This document shows, piece by piece, positions 52,761-60,791 of a DNA stretch of 64,000 bases; within the stretch, counting starts at the first letter, position 1, and the number at the start of each line of letters is the position of its first letter. Under the pieces are notes generated by a model. That model was given only the letters and a program-made list of their open reading frames with translations. It was not told the origin of the DNA and did not search any database. Origin of the DNA: Rhizobium laguerreae (GTDB lineage: Bacteria > Pseudomonadota > Alphaproteobacteria > Rhizobiales > Rhizobiaceae); NCBI RefSeq assembly GCF_002008165.1, contig NZ_MRDM01000017.1:186749-250748 (forward strand). Reading direction: 5' to 3'. The translations under genes and the position numbers were made by a program.

Positions 52761-54578
52761 ATGCGCTTCACAATCAAATTAAAACTGAGCCTAGTGTTCG
52801 GTTTCATCGTTCTCCTGACCTGTGCGATGGCCGGTCTTTCGATCTATAATCTCTCGTCGCTGAACAGCGAGATCTCGATCATGGTTGCCGGTCCGGTCGC
52901 CAATCTGCGCGATTCCGGCGATCTCTCCGACGCCGTGATGCGCTCGATCCGCGCCGAAAAGGATGCGATCATCAACACCGATCCGACCAAGATCACCGGT
53001 TATGTCGATGAGATCTCGCAGCAGCGCGAGCAGATCAAGACATTGCAGGCTCGCCTCGCTGCTTCGGAAGACCCTGATATCAGGAATGGCATGAGCCAGT
53101 TCGGCGACCTCTACGGCAAGTGGACAGCGCTGCAGGATCGCGTCGCCGGTCTCGCCACGCAGAACACGACGGAGTCCAACACTCAGGCCGGCGTCATCTC
53201 GATGGGCGAAGGCCAGCAGGTGACGACCCAGCTTCTCGGCATCCTCACCAAGCTGAACGACACGGTGACCGGCAATGTCGCCGAAACCGACGCCGCCACC
53301 AACGATCAGTATGCGCACTCGCGCAATCTGCTGGTCATGATGACGATCGGCCTGATCATCGTCTCGTCGGCAGCAGCGATCTGGATCCTGCTCAACATTT
53401 CGCGGGGCCTGAAGCGCGCCGTCAACCTTGCCGATGCCGTCAGCATCGGCGACCTCGAACAGAACATCGAGCACAAGAGCAACGACGAAATCCGCGATCT
53501 CGTCCATTCGATGAGCCGGATGACGGCGAACCTGCGCACTACCGCAACGATCGCCAATCAGATCTCGAACGGCGACCTGACGGTTTCTCCGAAGCCCCTT
53601 TCGGAGAAGGATATGCTCGGCATCGCGCTGGAACAGATGGTCGAGCGCCTGCGCGGCGTCGTCGCCGATGCGATCTCAGCTGCCGAGAACGTCTCCTCCG
53701 GCAGCCAGGAGCTTTCGGCAAGCTCGGAACAGGTATCGCAGGGCGCCACCGAACAGGCGGCTTCCGCCGAAGAGGCTTCCGCCTCGATGGAGGAAATGGC
53801 GTCGAACATCAAGCAGAACGCCGACAATGCCGCGCAGACAGAAAAGATCGCTCGTCAGTCGGCCAAGGATGCGGAAGCCAGCGGAGAGGCTGTCTCCCGC
53901 GCTGTCGATGCCATGCGTACGATTGCCCAGAAGATCGGCATCGTCCAGGAAATCGCCCGCCAGACCGACCTTCTCGCCCTCAACGCCGCCGTTGAAGCCG
54001 CTCGTGCCGGTGAGCACGGTAAGGGTTTTGCGGTCGTCGCTTCGGAGGTGCGCAAGCTTGCTGAACGCAGCCAGTCGGCTGCCGCCGAAATCGGCGCGAT
54101 GTCCGGTGATACTGTCAAAGCCGCCCAGGAAGCGGGCGACATGCTCGGCCGCCTGGTGCCCGACATCCGCAAGACGGCGGAACTCGTGTCCGAGATCAGT
54201 GCGGCCTGCCGCGAACAGGATATCGGCGCCTCGCAGATCAACGAAGCGATCCAGCAGCTCGACAAGGTGACGCAGCAGAATGCCGGCGCCTCCGAGCAGA
54301 TGTCGGCAACCTCGGAAGAGCTCGCCTCCCAGGCCGAGGAATTGCAGACGTCGATCGCCTTCTTCAAGGTCGATATGGCGGGCGGCCGCCGTGACCGCAC
54401 GCCAGCTGCCAGGATGACGGTGCGCAGTCCGGCTCCGGCCACCGCCCGCAAGCCGGGGGCCAAAAAACCAGCCGCCAACAGCGTCGCCGGTCAGCAGGCG
54501 CGGGCGAAAGGCTTCGCTCTCGATCTCTCCATGGGCGGTCCCGATGATGGGGACGCCGAATTCAAGGAAAGCGCATGA
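52761..54578 (+). CDS. Methyl-accepting chemotaxis protein with two HAMP-type modules (receptor 3)
   Basis: 605 residues. TM1 about 10-30 (LVFGFIVLLTCAMAGLSIYNL), periplasmic helical domain (about 32-190), TM2 about 192-214 (NLLVMMTIGLIIVSSAAAIWILL). Two HAMP-like units follow (SIGDLEQNIEHKSNDEIRDLVHSMSRMTANL and ANQISNGDLTVSPKPLSEKDMLGIALEQMVERL), the second almost identical to the last unit of receptor 2. The signalling domain is nearly identical to receptor 2. The tail is KGFALDLSMGGPD ... FKESA. It overlaps the second cheW by ATGA. The 172 bp before it hold small hairpins but no gene. Confidence 0.93.
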   Translation: MRFTIKLKLSLVFGFIVLLTCAMAGLSIYNLSSLNSEISIMVAGPVANLRDSGDLSDAVMRSIRAEKDAIINTDPTKITGYVDEISQQREQIKTLQARLAASEDPDIRNGMSQFGDLYGKWTALQDRVAGLATQNTTESNTQAGVISMGEGQQVTTQLLGILTKLNDTVTGNVAETDAATNDQYAHSRNLLVMMTIGLIIVSSAAAIWILLNISRGLKRAVNLADAVSIGDLEQNIEHKSNDEIRDLVHSMSRMTANLRTTATIANQISNGDLTVSPKPLSEKDMLGIALEQMVERLRGVVADAISAAENVSSGSQELSASSEQVSQGATEQAASAEEASASMEEMASNIKQNADNAAQTEKIARQSAKDAEASGEAVSRAVDAMRTIAQKIGIVQEIARQTDLLALNAAVEAARAGEHGKGFAVVASEVRKLAERSQSAAAEIGAMSGDTVKAAQEAGDMLGRLVPDIRKTAELVSEISAACREQDIGASQINEAIQQLDKVTQQNAGASEQMSATSEELASQAEELQTSIAFFKVDMAGGRRDRTPAARMTVRSPAPATARKPGAKKPAANSVAGQQARAKGFALDLSMGGPDDGDAEFKESA

Positions 54579-55057
54579 TCATGGCCACGACCTCCCTGGA
54601 AGCGCAATTCGTGACCTTCAGCCTCGGCGAGGAGATCTTCGCCGTGCCGGTTGAGGTGGTGCGGGAAATCCTCGACTATGCGGAGGCCTTCAAGATTCCG
54701 AATGGTCCTGACTATTTGCTCGGTCTGCGCGACGTGCGCGGGCAGGGCGTGCCGACGATCGATCTTCGCTTGAAGCTCGGCATGACGAAGACCGTGCCGA
54801 CGCCGCATACGCGGGTGCTCGTCCTCGACGTGCCGATGGAAAGCCGGCTTCTGACCCTCGGCCTCGTCGCCGACCGGGTCTTCGAGGTCACGCCGTTCCG
54901 GCGCGAGCAGATTGAGGCGGCGCCCGATATCGGCGTGCGCTGGCGCTCGGACTATATCGCCGGCGTCGTTCGCCGTGAACACGGCTTCGTCGTCATCATC
55001 GATCTTGCACGCTTGCTGTCGCGCGAGGACGCCTCGGTACTGCAATCGGCGGCCTGA
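54575..55057 (+). CDS. cheW: Coupling protein CheW (second copy)
   Basis: 160 residues; ATG 54575 overlaps the receptor-3 stop, and a second ATG two codons on is an alternative. CheW pattern: AQFVTFSLGEEIFAVPVEVVREILDYAEAFKIPNGPDYLLGLRDVRGQGVPTIDLRLKLGM and RSDYIAGVVRREHGFVVIIDLARLL. It diverges clearly from the first CheW, so it may couple a different receptor set. Followed by cheR after 30 bp. Confidence 0.92.
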   Translation: MIMATTSLEAQFVTFSLGEEIFAVPVEVVREILDYAEAFKIPNGPDYLLGLRDVRGQGVPTIDLRLKLGMTKTVPTPHTRVLVLDVPMESRLLTLGLVADRVFEVTPFRREQIEAAPDIGVRWRSDYIAGVVRREHGFVVIIDLARLLSREDASVLQSAA

Positions 55058-55087
55058 TCCGCGCATCAATTCGGAGTACTGCATTCT

Positions 55088-55945
55088 ATGAGTATGGCAG
55101 CAGCGGTGGAAACCCAATTGCCGGGCGACCGGATCAGCAAGCGCAATTTCGACAAGCTTGCCCGGTTCATCTACGACTATAGCGGCATCAAGATGCCGCC
55201 GACCAAGCTGACGATGCTCGAAGGGCGGCTGAGGCGCCGCCTTCGCGCAACCAACCACGCGACCTTCGACGACTATTGCGACTTCCTGTTCTATGAGGAT
55301 GGCCTCGCCCAGGAAACCGTCTACCTGATCGACGTGGTGACGACCAACAAGACCGACTTCTTCCGCGAAGCCAAGCATTTCGACTATCTGCAGAGCGTGG
55401 CGTTGCCTGCGATCACCAACAGCGGCGTGCGGACCATCCGCACCTGGAGTGCGGCTTGCTCGACGGGGGCCGAACCCTACACGATGGCGATGGTGCTGGC
55501 GGAGTTCGCCGAAGGCCGCAACGACGTCTCCTACAGCGTAATGGCGACCGACCTTTCCACCGACGTGCTGCAGACGGCGCGCCGCGGCATCTATCCGGAA
55601 GACCTCATCGCACCCGTGCCGCGCGACCTGCAGCGCAAATACGTGCTGACGGCCAAGCAGCCGGGTCGGCGGGAGGTGCGCATTACGCCGAAACTGCGTA
55701 GCAAGATCGGTTTTGCCCGTATGAACCTGATGGACGAGAAATACCCGATCGGCGAGCCGATGCACGTCATCTTCTGCCGCAACGTGCTAATCTATTTCGA
55801 CAAGCAGACTCAGGCTGGCGTTCTCAACCGTCTCTGTGATTGCCTGGCGAAGGGCGGCTACATGTTCATCGGCCATTCTGAATCGATCACCGGCTTCGAT
55901 CTGCCGTTGAAGCAGGTCTCGAATACGGTGTTTCAGCGTAGCTAA
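55088..55945 (+). CDS. cheR: Chemoreceptor glutamate methyltransferase
   Basis: 285 residues. N-terminal helical domain (FDKLARFIYDYSGIKMPPTKLTMLEGRLRRRLR), then the SAM-binding domain with WSAACSTGAEPYTMAMVLAE, ATDLSTDVLQTARRGIY and IFCRNVLIYFDKQTQ, and the C-terminal FIGHSESITG, all CheR hallmarks. It methylates glutamates on the MCPs using S-adenosylmethionine. The three receptors' shared tails could be docking sites for it, but this is inference. Second-to-last gene of the operon. Confidence 0.95.
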   Translation: MSMAAAVETQLPGDRISKRNFDKLARFIYDYSGIKMPPTKLTMLEGRLRRRLRATNHATFDDYCDFLFYEDGLAQETVYLIDVVTTNKTDFFREAKHFDYLQSVALPAITNSGVRTIRTWSAACSTGAEPYTMAMVLAEFAEGRNDVSYSVMATDLSTDVLQTARRGIYPEDLIAPVPRDLQRKYVLTAKQPGRREVRITPKLRSKIGFARMNLMDEKYPIGEPMHVIFCRNVLIYFDKQTQAGVLNRLCDCLAKGGYMFIGHSESITGFDLPLKQVSNTVFQRS

Positions 55946-56006
55946 AGCGCATCGCGTCATCTCAAAACGGCTGCGCACTTCTGGACGGCATGCATTAGGG
56001 GTATTC

Positions 56007-57104
56007 ATGGCTAAGAAAATCCGCGTTCTCATCATCGACGATTCCGCCAGCATCCGCCAGACGCTGACCCATGTGCTGGAGCAGGATCCCGATATCGAGA
56101 TCATGGCGGTCGCATCCGACCCGTTCATGGCGGCGCGGAAGCTGCAGGAAGAGATCCCCGATGTCATCACGCTCGATGTGGAGATGCCGCGCATGGATGG
56201 CATCACCTTCCTGCGTAAGCTGATGTCGCAACGGCCGATCCCCGTCGTGATGTGCTCGTCGCTGACGGAGGCGGGATCGGAAACGCTGCTCCAGGCGCTG
56301 GAGGCCGGTGCCGTCGACGTCATCCTGAAATCGAAGATCGGCGCCGCCGACAGCCTTTCCGACGATGCGATGCGTATTCGCGAAGTCGTCAAGAGCGCCT
56401 CGCATGCACGGCTTTCCAACGTCCGCCGCGCCGCCGGAACCATCCGCTCTGCCTCAGTCGAAGGGCCGGCCAAGAAGCTGACGGCGGATGTGATGCTGCC
56501 GCCGCCGACGGGGCGGGCCATGGCGAAGACGACTGAGATGGTCGTCTGCGTCGGTGCCTCCACCGGCGGCACCGAAGCACTGCGCGAGTTCCTGGAGGAA
56601 CTGCCGGCCAATGCGCCTGGCATGGTGATCGTCCAGCATATGCCGGAGAAATTCACCGCCGCCTTCGCCAAGCGGTTGAACGGGCTCTGCGAGGTCGAGG
56701 TCAAGGAGGCCGTCGATGGCGATCCGGTGCTGCGCGGCCATGTGCTGATCGCGCCAGGCGACAAGCACATGCTGCTCGAGCGCCAGGGTGCGCGCTACTA
56801 TGTGAGCGTCAAGACCGGGCCGCTGGTGTCGCGACACCGGCCTTCCGTCGACGTACTTTTCCGCTCGGCGGCGCGCTCGGCCGGCTCGAACGCCATGGGG
56901 ATCATCATGACCGGTATGGGCGACGACGGCGCGCGCGGCATGCTGGAAATGCACCAGGCCGGCGCCCACACGGTGGCGCAGGACGAGGCGAGTTCCGTTG
57001 TTTTCGGCATGCCGAAGGAGGCGATCGCCAAAGGCGGCGTCGATCGGGTCTTGCCGCTCGATCAGATCGCTCGCGAAGTGCTGATGACGCAGCAGAAGTT
57101 CTAG
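56007..57104 (+). CDS. cheB: Chemoreceptor methylesterase/deamidase
   Basis: 365 residues. N-terminal receiver domain (phospho-Asp57 in VITLDVEMPRMDG) and C-terminal methylesterase domain from about 180: catalytic Ser in VGASTGGTEALREF, His in IVQHMPEKFTA and Asp in MGDDGARGMLEM. It removes receptor methyl groups and is activated by CheA phosphotransfer. It starts 61 bp after cheR; a partial repeat-like stretch sits in that gap. It closes the operon. No terminator hairpin is clear after it. Confidence 0.95.
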   Translation: MAKKIRVLIIDDSASIRQTLTHVLEQDPDIEIMAVASDPFMAARKLQEEIPDVITLDVEMPRMDGITFLRKLMSQRPIPVVMCSSLTEAGSETLLQALEAGAVDVILKSKIGAADSLSDDAMRIREVVKSASHARLSNVRRAAGTIRSASVEGPAKKLTADVMLPPPTGRAMAKTTEMVVCVGASTGGTEALREFLEELPANAPGMVIVQHMPEKFTAAFAKRLNGLCEVEVKEAVDGDPVLRGHVLIAPGDKHMLLERQGARYYVSVKTGPLVSRHRPSVDVLFRSAARSAGSNAMGIIMTGMGDDGARGMLEMHQAGAHTVAQDEASSVVFGMPKEAIAKGGVDRVLPLDQIAREVLMTQQKF

Positions 57105-57158
57105 GAGCTGTTTGAAACAACCGGACCGTCTCTTGATATCACCCTACAGGTTTTCTGT

Positions 57159-57899
57159 TCAGGCAAGATAACCGCCGTCGATCGTCAGGCTGGCGCCGGT
57201 GACGAAGGCGGCCTCGGCACTGGCGAGATAGGCGGCGAGGCCGGCGATCTCGCGGTCCTCACCCAGGCGGCCAAGCGCCATCAGCGGCTTGAGGCGCTCA
57301 TGATCGTCCTCATTGGGGTTCATGTCGGTCGCCGTCGGGCCGGGCTGGATGTTGTTGACGGTGATGCCGCGTGGGCCGAGATCGCGGGCGAGGCCGCGGG
57401 TCATCGAGGCGATCGCGCCCTTCGTCATGCTGTAGACTGCGGAGGTCGGAAAGCCGCTGCGATCGGCGGTGACGCTGCCGATGGTGATGATGCGGCCGCC
57501 TTCCTTCATATGTCTTGCCGCTGCCTGGATGCCGACGAAGGCAGCGCGGACATTAACGGCGAACATCCGGTCGAAATCTTCGAGCGAATAGTCGTCGAGC
57601 GGGTTGAGGATGAGAATCCCGGCATTGCTGACGAGAATGTCGAGACCGCCGAAGGTCTCGGCTGTAAGCACGACGGCATCCTGTACGGCTTTCGCATCGG
57701 CACTGTCGGCCCGGATCGCCAGCGCCCTGCCGCCGGCAGCCTCCAGCTCGGCGACGATCGCCTTCGCCTTGTGCTCCGAACTGGAATAGGTGAAGGCGAC
57801 CGCGGCTCCGTCAGCGGCGAGCCTTCGGACGATGGCGGCACCGATGCCGCGCGAGCCGCCGGTAACGAGGGCGATCTTGGTGGAAAGAGGTTGAGGCAT
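57159..57899 (-). CDS. SDR family oxidoreductase
   Basis: 246 residues. Rossmann motif IALVTGGSRGIGAAIVRRLA, SNAGI (NNAG-type), ITIGSVTADRSG with the catalytic Ser, YSMTKGA with Tyr and Lys, and PGPTATDMNP. FabG-like length, NADP-favouring arginine (YSSSEHKAKAI). Its upstream region holds a palindrome matching one in front of the adjacent TetR gene, so it is probably repressed by that regulator. Substrate unknown. Confidence 0.88.
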   Translation of the reverse strand: MPQPLSTKIALVTGGSRGIGAAIVRRLAADGAAVAFTYSSSEHKAKAIVAELEAAGGRALAIRADSADAKAVQDAVVLTAETFGGLDILVSNAGILILNPLDDYSLEDFDRMFAVNVRAAFVGIQAAARHMKEGGRIITIGSVTADRSGFPTSAVYSMTKGAIASMTRGLARDLGPRGITVNNIQPGPTATDMNPNEDDHERLKPLMALGRLGEDREIAGLAAYLASAEAAFVTGASLTIDGGYLA

Positions 57900-57920
57900 G
57901 CGGATTTCCTTCTGTTTTTT

Positions 57921-57940
57921 TTGGATCGATCAGTCTAGAA
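57921..57940. promoter_or_regulatory. Operator-like palindrome upstream of the SDR gene
   Basis: The 20-bp sequence ttggatcgatcagtctagaa matches the site at 58573-58592 in 16 of 20 positions and keeps its dyad. It lies 22 bp before the SDR start codon. Confidence 0.6.
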
Positions 57941-57974
57941 TTACTCATGGAAAATCAGCTCGGAGTTGTTCTCG

Positions 57975-58553
57975 TCAGCGGAGGCTTCTGATTGCCATGC
58001 GTGCGATAGCGCGGAGCGTCGCGGGTGGGGCGCCGTTTCGGGCACTGACTTTCATGCCCGACAAGGCAGCGCCGAGAAACCGAATGGCGTCGGCGATATC
58101 GATATCTGTTGCGAGTTCTCCGGTCCTGCGAGCCTCCCCGAGAAGGCTCTCGATCGCCGCGTGAAGCGCGTGGCCGGCGCTGTCGGTAAGAGCTGCGACC
58201 TCGGCATCGGTGCGGCCGAATTCGCAGATGGCGCTGACACCGAGGCAGCCGCGCCGCGCCTCGGCAGCGGGACGTGAGGCGAAAGCGACGAGAGCGCCTT
58301 CCAGCGCCTCGATCGGCCGGCCTTCGCGGCGAAGATCGGCGATGATCTTGTCGATGCTCTCCACATTGTAGCGCTTCAGCGCTTCCAGATAGAGACCGCG
58401 CTTGTCGCCGAAGGTGTCGTACATGCTTTGCCGGCTGATCTTCATCGCCGTCAGCAGTTCCTCGGTCGAGGTGCCTTCATAGCCGTGCTCGGAAAATACG
58501 CCGATGGCGGCATGAAGGGCGGTGTCGCGATCGAATTCCTTGTGTCGTGCCAT
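57975..58553 (-). CDS. TetR family transcriptional regulator
   Basis: 192 residues from ATG 58553. N-terminal HTH: EFDRDTALHAAIGVFSEHGYEGTSTEELLTAMKISRQSMYDTFGDKRGLYLEAL. The C-terminal part with RGCLGVSAICEFGRTDAEVAAL is typical of the TetR_C_16-type (YcdC/AefR-like) regulators, which bind small molecules. It is upstream of and on the same strand as the SDR gene, with matching 20-bp palindromes before both genes, supporting autorepression plus control of the SDR gene. Confidence 0.88.
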   Translation of the reverse strand: MARHKEFDRDTALHAAIGVFSEHGYEGTSTEELLTAMKISRQSMYDTFGDKRGLYLEALKRYNVESIDKIIADLRREGRPIEALEGALVAFASRPAAEARRGCLGVSAICEFGRTDAEVAALTDSAGHALHAAIESLLGEARRTGELATDIDIADAIRFLGAALSGMKVSARNGAPPATLRAIARMAIRSLR

Positions 58554-58572
58554 GACGAGGCTTCTACTCTTA

Positions 58573-58592
58573 TTGGACTGATCTGTCCAGAA
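58573..58592. promoter_or_regulatory. Operator-like palindrome upstream of the TetR gene
   Basis: The sequence ttggactgatctgtccagaa contains the dyad TGGAC-tgatct-GTCCA, a typical TetR-family operator shape, 20 bp before the TetR start. See the matching site before the SDR gene. Confidence 0.65.
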
Positions 58593-58771
58593 TAAAATTG
58601 ATGGTTTCCGGCACCGCAGGGCAGCCATGCGTGCCTCCCCTTGAAATTTCCCTGATTTTGTGGTCTTGAGGCCGCCAATCTTCGCAGCGCTGCCTGTTAT
58701 GCATGTTCAGGGACACTTCCCGCCCCTGGCAGCGCGCGCGCCCCGTATCAGTCCCAAGGAAAAATGCGCCG

Positions 58772-59572
58772 ATGGCCCGTTCAGCTCTTCTCAATGTCAT
58801 GGTTCAGGCTGCCCTCAAGGCAGGAAAGTCGCTGGGACGTGATTTCGGCGAAGTGCAGAACCTGCAGGTTTCCGTGAAGGGACCGGGCGACTTCGTTTCC
58901 ACCGCCGATCGCAAGGCCGAAAAGATCGTCAAGGAAGAGCTGCTCAAGGCGCGTCCGACCTATGGCTTCCTCGGCGAGGAAAGCGAGGAAATCAAGGGCA
59001 CCGACGGCGCGCATCGCTGGATCGTCGACCCGCTCGACGGCACGACGAACTTTTTGCATGGCATCCCGGCCTTCGCTGTCTCGATCGCGCTCGAACGCAA
59101 TGGCGAGATCGTTGCAGCCGTCGTCTTCAATCCGGCGACCGACGAACTCTATACCGCCGAGCGCGGCGGCGGCGCCTTCCTTAACGACCGGCGCCTGCGC
59201 GTCGCCGCGCGCCGGGCGCTGTCGGATTGCGTCATCGGCTGCGGCGTGCCGGCGCTCGGCAAGCGCAATCACGGCAAGTTCCTGGTCGAGCTTCGCCACG
59301 TGATGGGCGAAGTGGCGGGCATCCGGCGCCTGGGCTCGCCGACCCTCGACCTCGCCTATGTCGCGGCCGGACGTTTCGACGGTTTCTGGGAGGCCGAGCT
59401 TGCGCCGTGGGACATGGCGGCCGGCATCCTGCTCATCCGCGAAGCCGGCGGTTTCGCCACCGACTGGGACGGTGGCGCAACGATGCTGGAGAGCGGCACA
59501 ATCGTCGCCGGCAACGAGATTATCCACAAGGCGCTGATCGAAGTCGTCAAGCGGCCGGTTCCCGCCAAGTGA
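58772..59572 (+). CDS. suhB: Inositol monophosphatase family protein (SuhB-like)
   Basis: 266 residues from ATG 58772; a longer frame starts at 58703 but lacks family sequence. Motifs: FLGEESEEIKG (metal Glu), WIVDPLDGTTNFLHGIPAF (the DPLDGT signature), and LAPWDMAAGILLIREAGG (catalytic Asp). It dephosphorylates myo-inositol phosphates and related sugar phosphates in the cytosol. It is divergent from the TetR gene and 112 bp before the MotA-like gene. Confidence 0.9.
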   Translation: MARSALLNVMVQAALKAGKSLGRDFGEVQNLQVSVKGPGDFVSTADRKAEKIVKEELLKARPTYGFLGEESEEIKGTDGAHRWIVDPLDGTTNFLHGIPAFAVSIALERNGEIVAAVVFNPATDELYTAERGGGAFLNDRRLRVAARRALSDCVIGCGVPALGKRNHGKFLVELRHVMGEVAGIRRLGSPTLDLAYVAAGRFDGFWEAELAPWDMAAGILLIREAGGFATDWDGGATMLESGTIVAGNEIIHKALIEVVKRPVPAK

Positions 59573-59684
59573 CCGAACGAAAATCTGGCTGTTGTAAAGT
59601 CACGGTTTTCTCCCCGGCATACTTCAATTCGGCACAATGTTGTTCTAGTCTCCGCCAGCAGGGAATCCGGAGGCTGCGTAACCT

Positions 59685-60788
59685 ATGGAAAATGTGAATG
59701 TGGCGGAGATCGGCTCCACCGAAAAGACGGCGGGCACTTATGCCTACAGGCTTTCGAGCCCCATGCCCTTCCTCTGGACGATGCTGCTTTTCCTCGTCAT
59801 CGTCGGTTTTATCGCCGCCATCCTCTTCCGGCAGACGCAGACCGCCTTCATGCACAATCCGGGCCTCAACGGCCTGATCCTCGGCGTTCTCGCGGTCGGA
59901 ATCATTCTTGTTTTCAATCATGTACTGGCGCTTCGACCCGAGGTGCGCTGGTTTAATTCCTTCCGCGCCGCCGGCAGCGCCGACAAGGTCAACCGCAATC
60001 CGCGGCTGCTTGCGCCAATGCGGGCGCTGCTCGGCAGCCGCAAGTCCTCACTGGCACTGTCGACGACAGCGCTGCGTTCGATTCTCGATTCGATCGCCAC
60101 CCGCCTCGACGAATCGCGCGACGTTTCGCGCTACCTGATCGGCCTCTTGGTCTTCCTCGGCCTGCTCGGCACATTCTGGGGCCTCATCGGCACGATCGGT
60201 TCGATCAGCATTGTCATCCAGTCCCTCGATGCCGGCTCCAACGGTACTGGAGACGTGCTCTCGGCGCTGAAGGAAGGGCTTTCCACGCCGCTTTCGGGCA
60301 TGGGCCAGGCCTTCTCCTCCTCGCTGCTCGGCCTTTCCGGTTCGCTCATTCTCGGCTTTCTCGACCTGCAGGCGGGCCGCGCGCAGAACCGCTTCTACAT
60401 GGAACTGGAAAACTGGCTGTCCTCGGTCACGGATGTCGGCTCCGATCTTGCGCCGGCTCTCGACGCCGTTGCCGGCGCTTCCTCGGACGACATGCGCGCG
60501 CTCTCCGATTATCTGCGTAAGGTCTCCGAAGAGGGCGGCGCCGGCAGCCAGCGCTCCGTCGCCGCCATGGCAAGCCTTGCCGAAGGCATTCAGGGCCTCG
60601 TCAAGAACATGCGCAACGAGCAGCAGATGCTGCGCGACTGGATCGAGGCGCAGCAGGACGAGGCCAAGGCGATGCGTCGCACGCTCGACCGGCTTGCCGA
60701 ACGCATCGGCGTGCAGGAGCGCGGCGGCGAGAGGGGCGAGCGCTTGCGCGACCGCGCCAGCCAGGCAGAAAAGAGCGAGGGCAAGTAA
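59685..60788 (+). CDS. MotA/TolQ/ExbB-type proton channel protein
   Basis: 367 residues. Four hydrophobic segments at about 25-48, 63-85, 150-175 and 212-235 (PFLWTMLLFLVIVGFIAAILF, LNGLILGVLAVGIILVFNHVLAL, LIGLLVFLGLLGTFWGLIGTIG, FSSSLLGLSGSLILGFLDLQ). The TFWGLIGTIGSI and GMGQAFSSSLLGLSGSL blocks match the MotA/ExbB channel signature. A charged cytoplasmic tail with helices follows (EQQMLRDWIEAQQDEAKAMRRTLDRLAERIG). It pairs with the downstream OmpA-like partner 3 bp away. It is not the flagellar MotA by sequence; likely a free-standing envelope-energising pair. Confidence 0.85.
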   Translation: MENVNVAEIGSTEKTAGTYAYRLSSPMPFLWTMLLFLVIVGFIAAILFRQTQTAFMHNPGLNGLILGVLAVGIILVFNHVLALRPEVRWFNSFRAAGSADKVNRNPRLLAPMRALLGSRKSSLALSTTALRSILDSIATRLDESRDVSRYLIGLLVFLGLLGTFWGLIGTIGSISIVIQSLDAGSNGTGDVLSALKEGLSTPLSGMGQAFSSSLLGLSGSLILGFLDLQAGRAQNRFYMELENWLSSVTDVGSDLAPALDAVAGASSDDMRALSDYLRKVSEEGGAGSQRSVAAMASLAEGIQGLVKNMRNEQQMLRDWIEAQQDEAKAMRRTLDRLAERIGVQERGGERGERLRDRASQAEKSEGK

Positions 60789-60791
60789 GCC

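Noticed and set aside
55946..56006. aaagcgcatcgcgtc stretch between cheR and cheB as another RIME copy
   Set aside because: Too short and lacks the gcgcgtctgaaaagac core and palindromes; at best a remnant.
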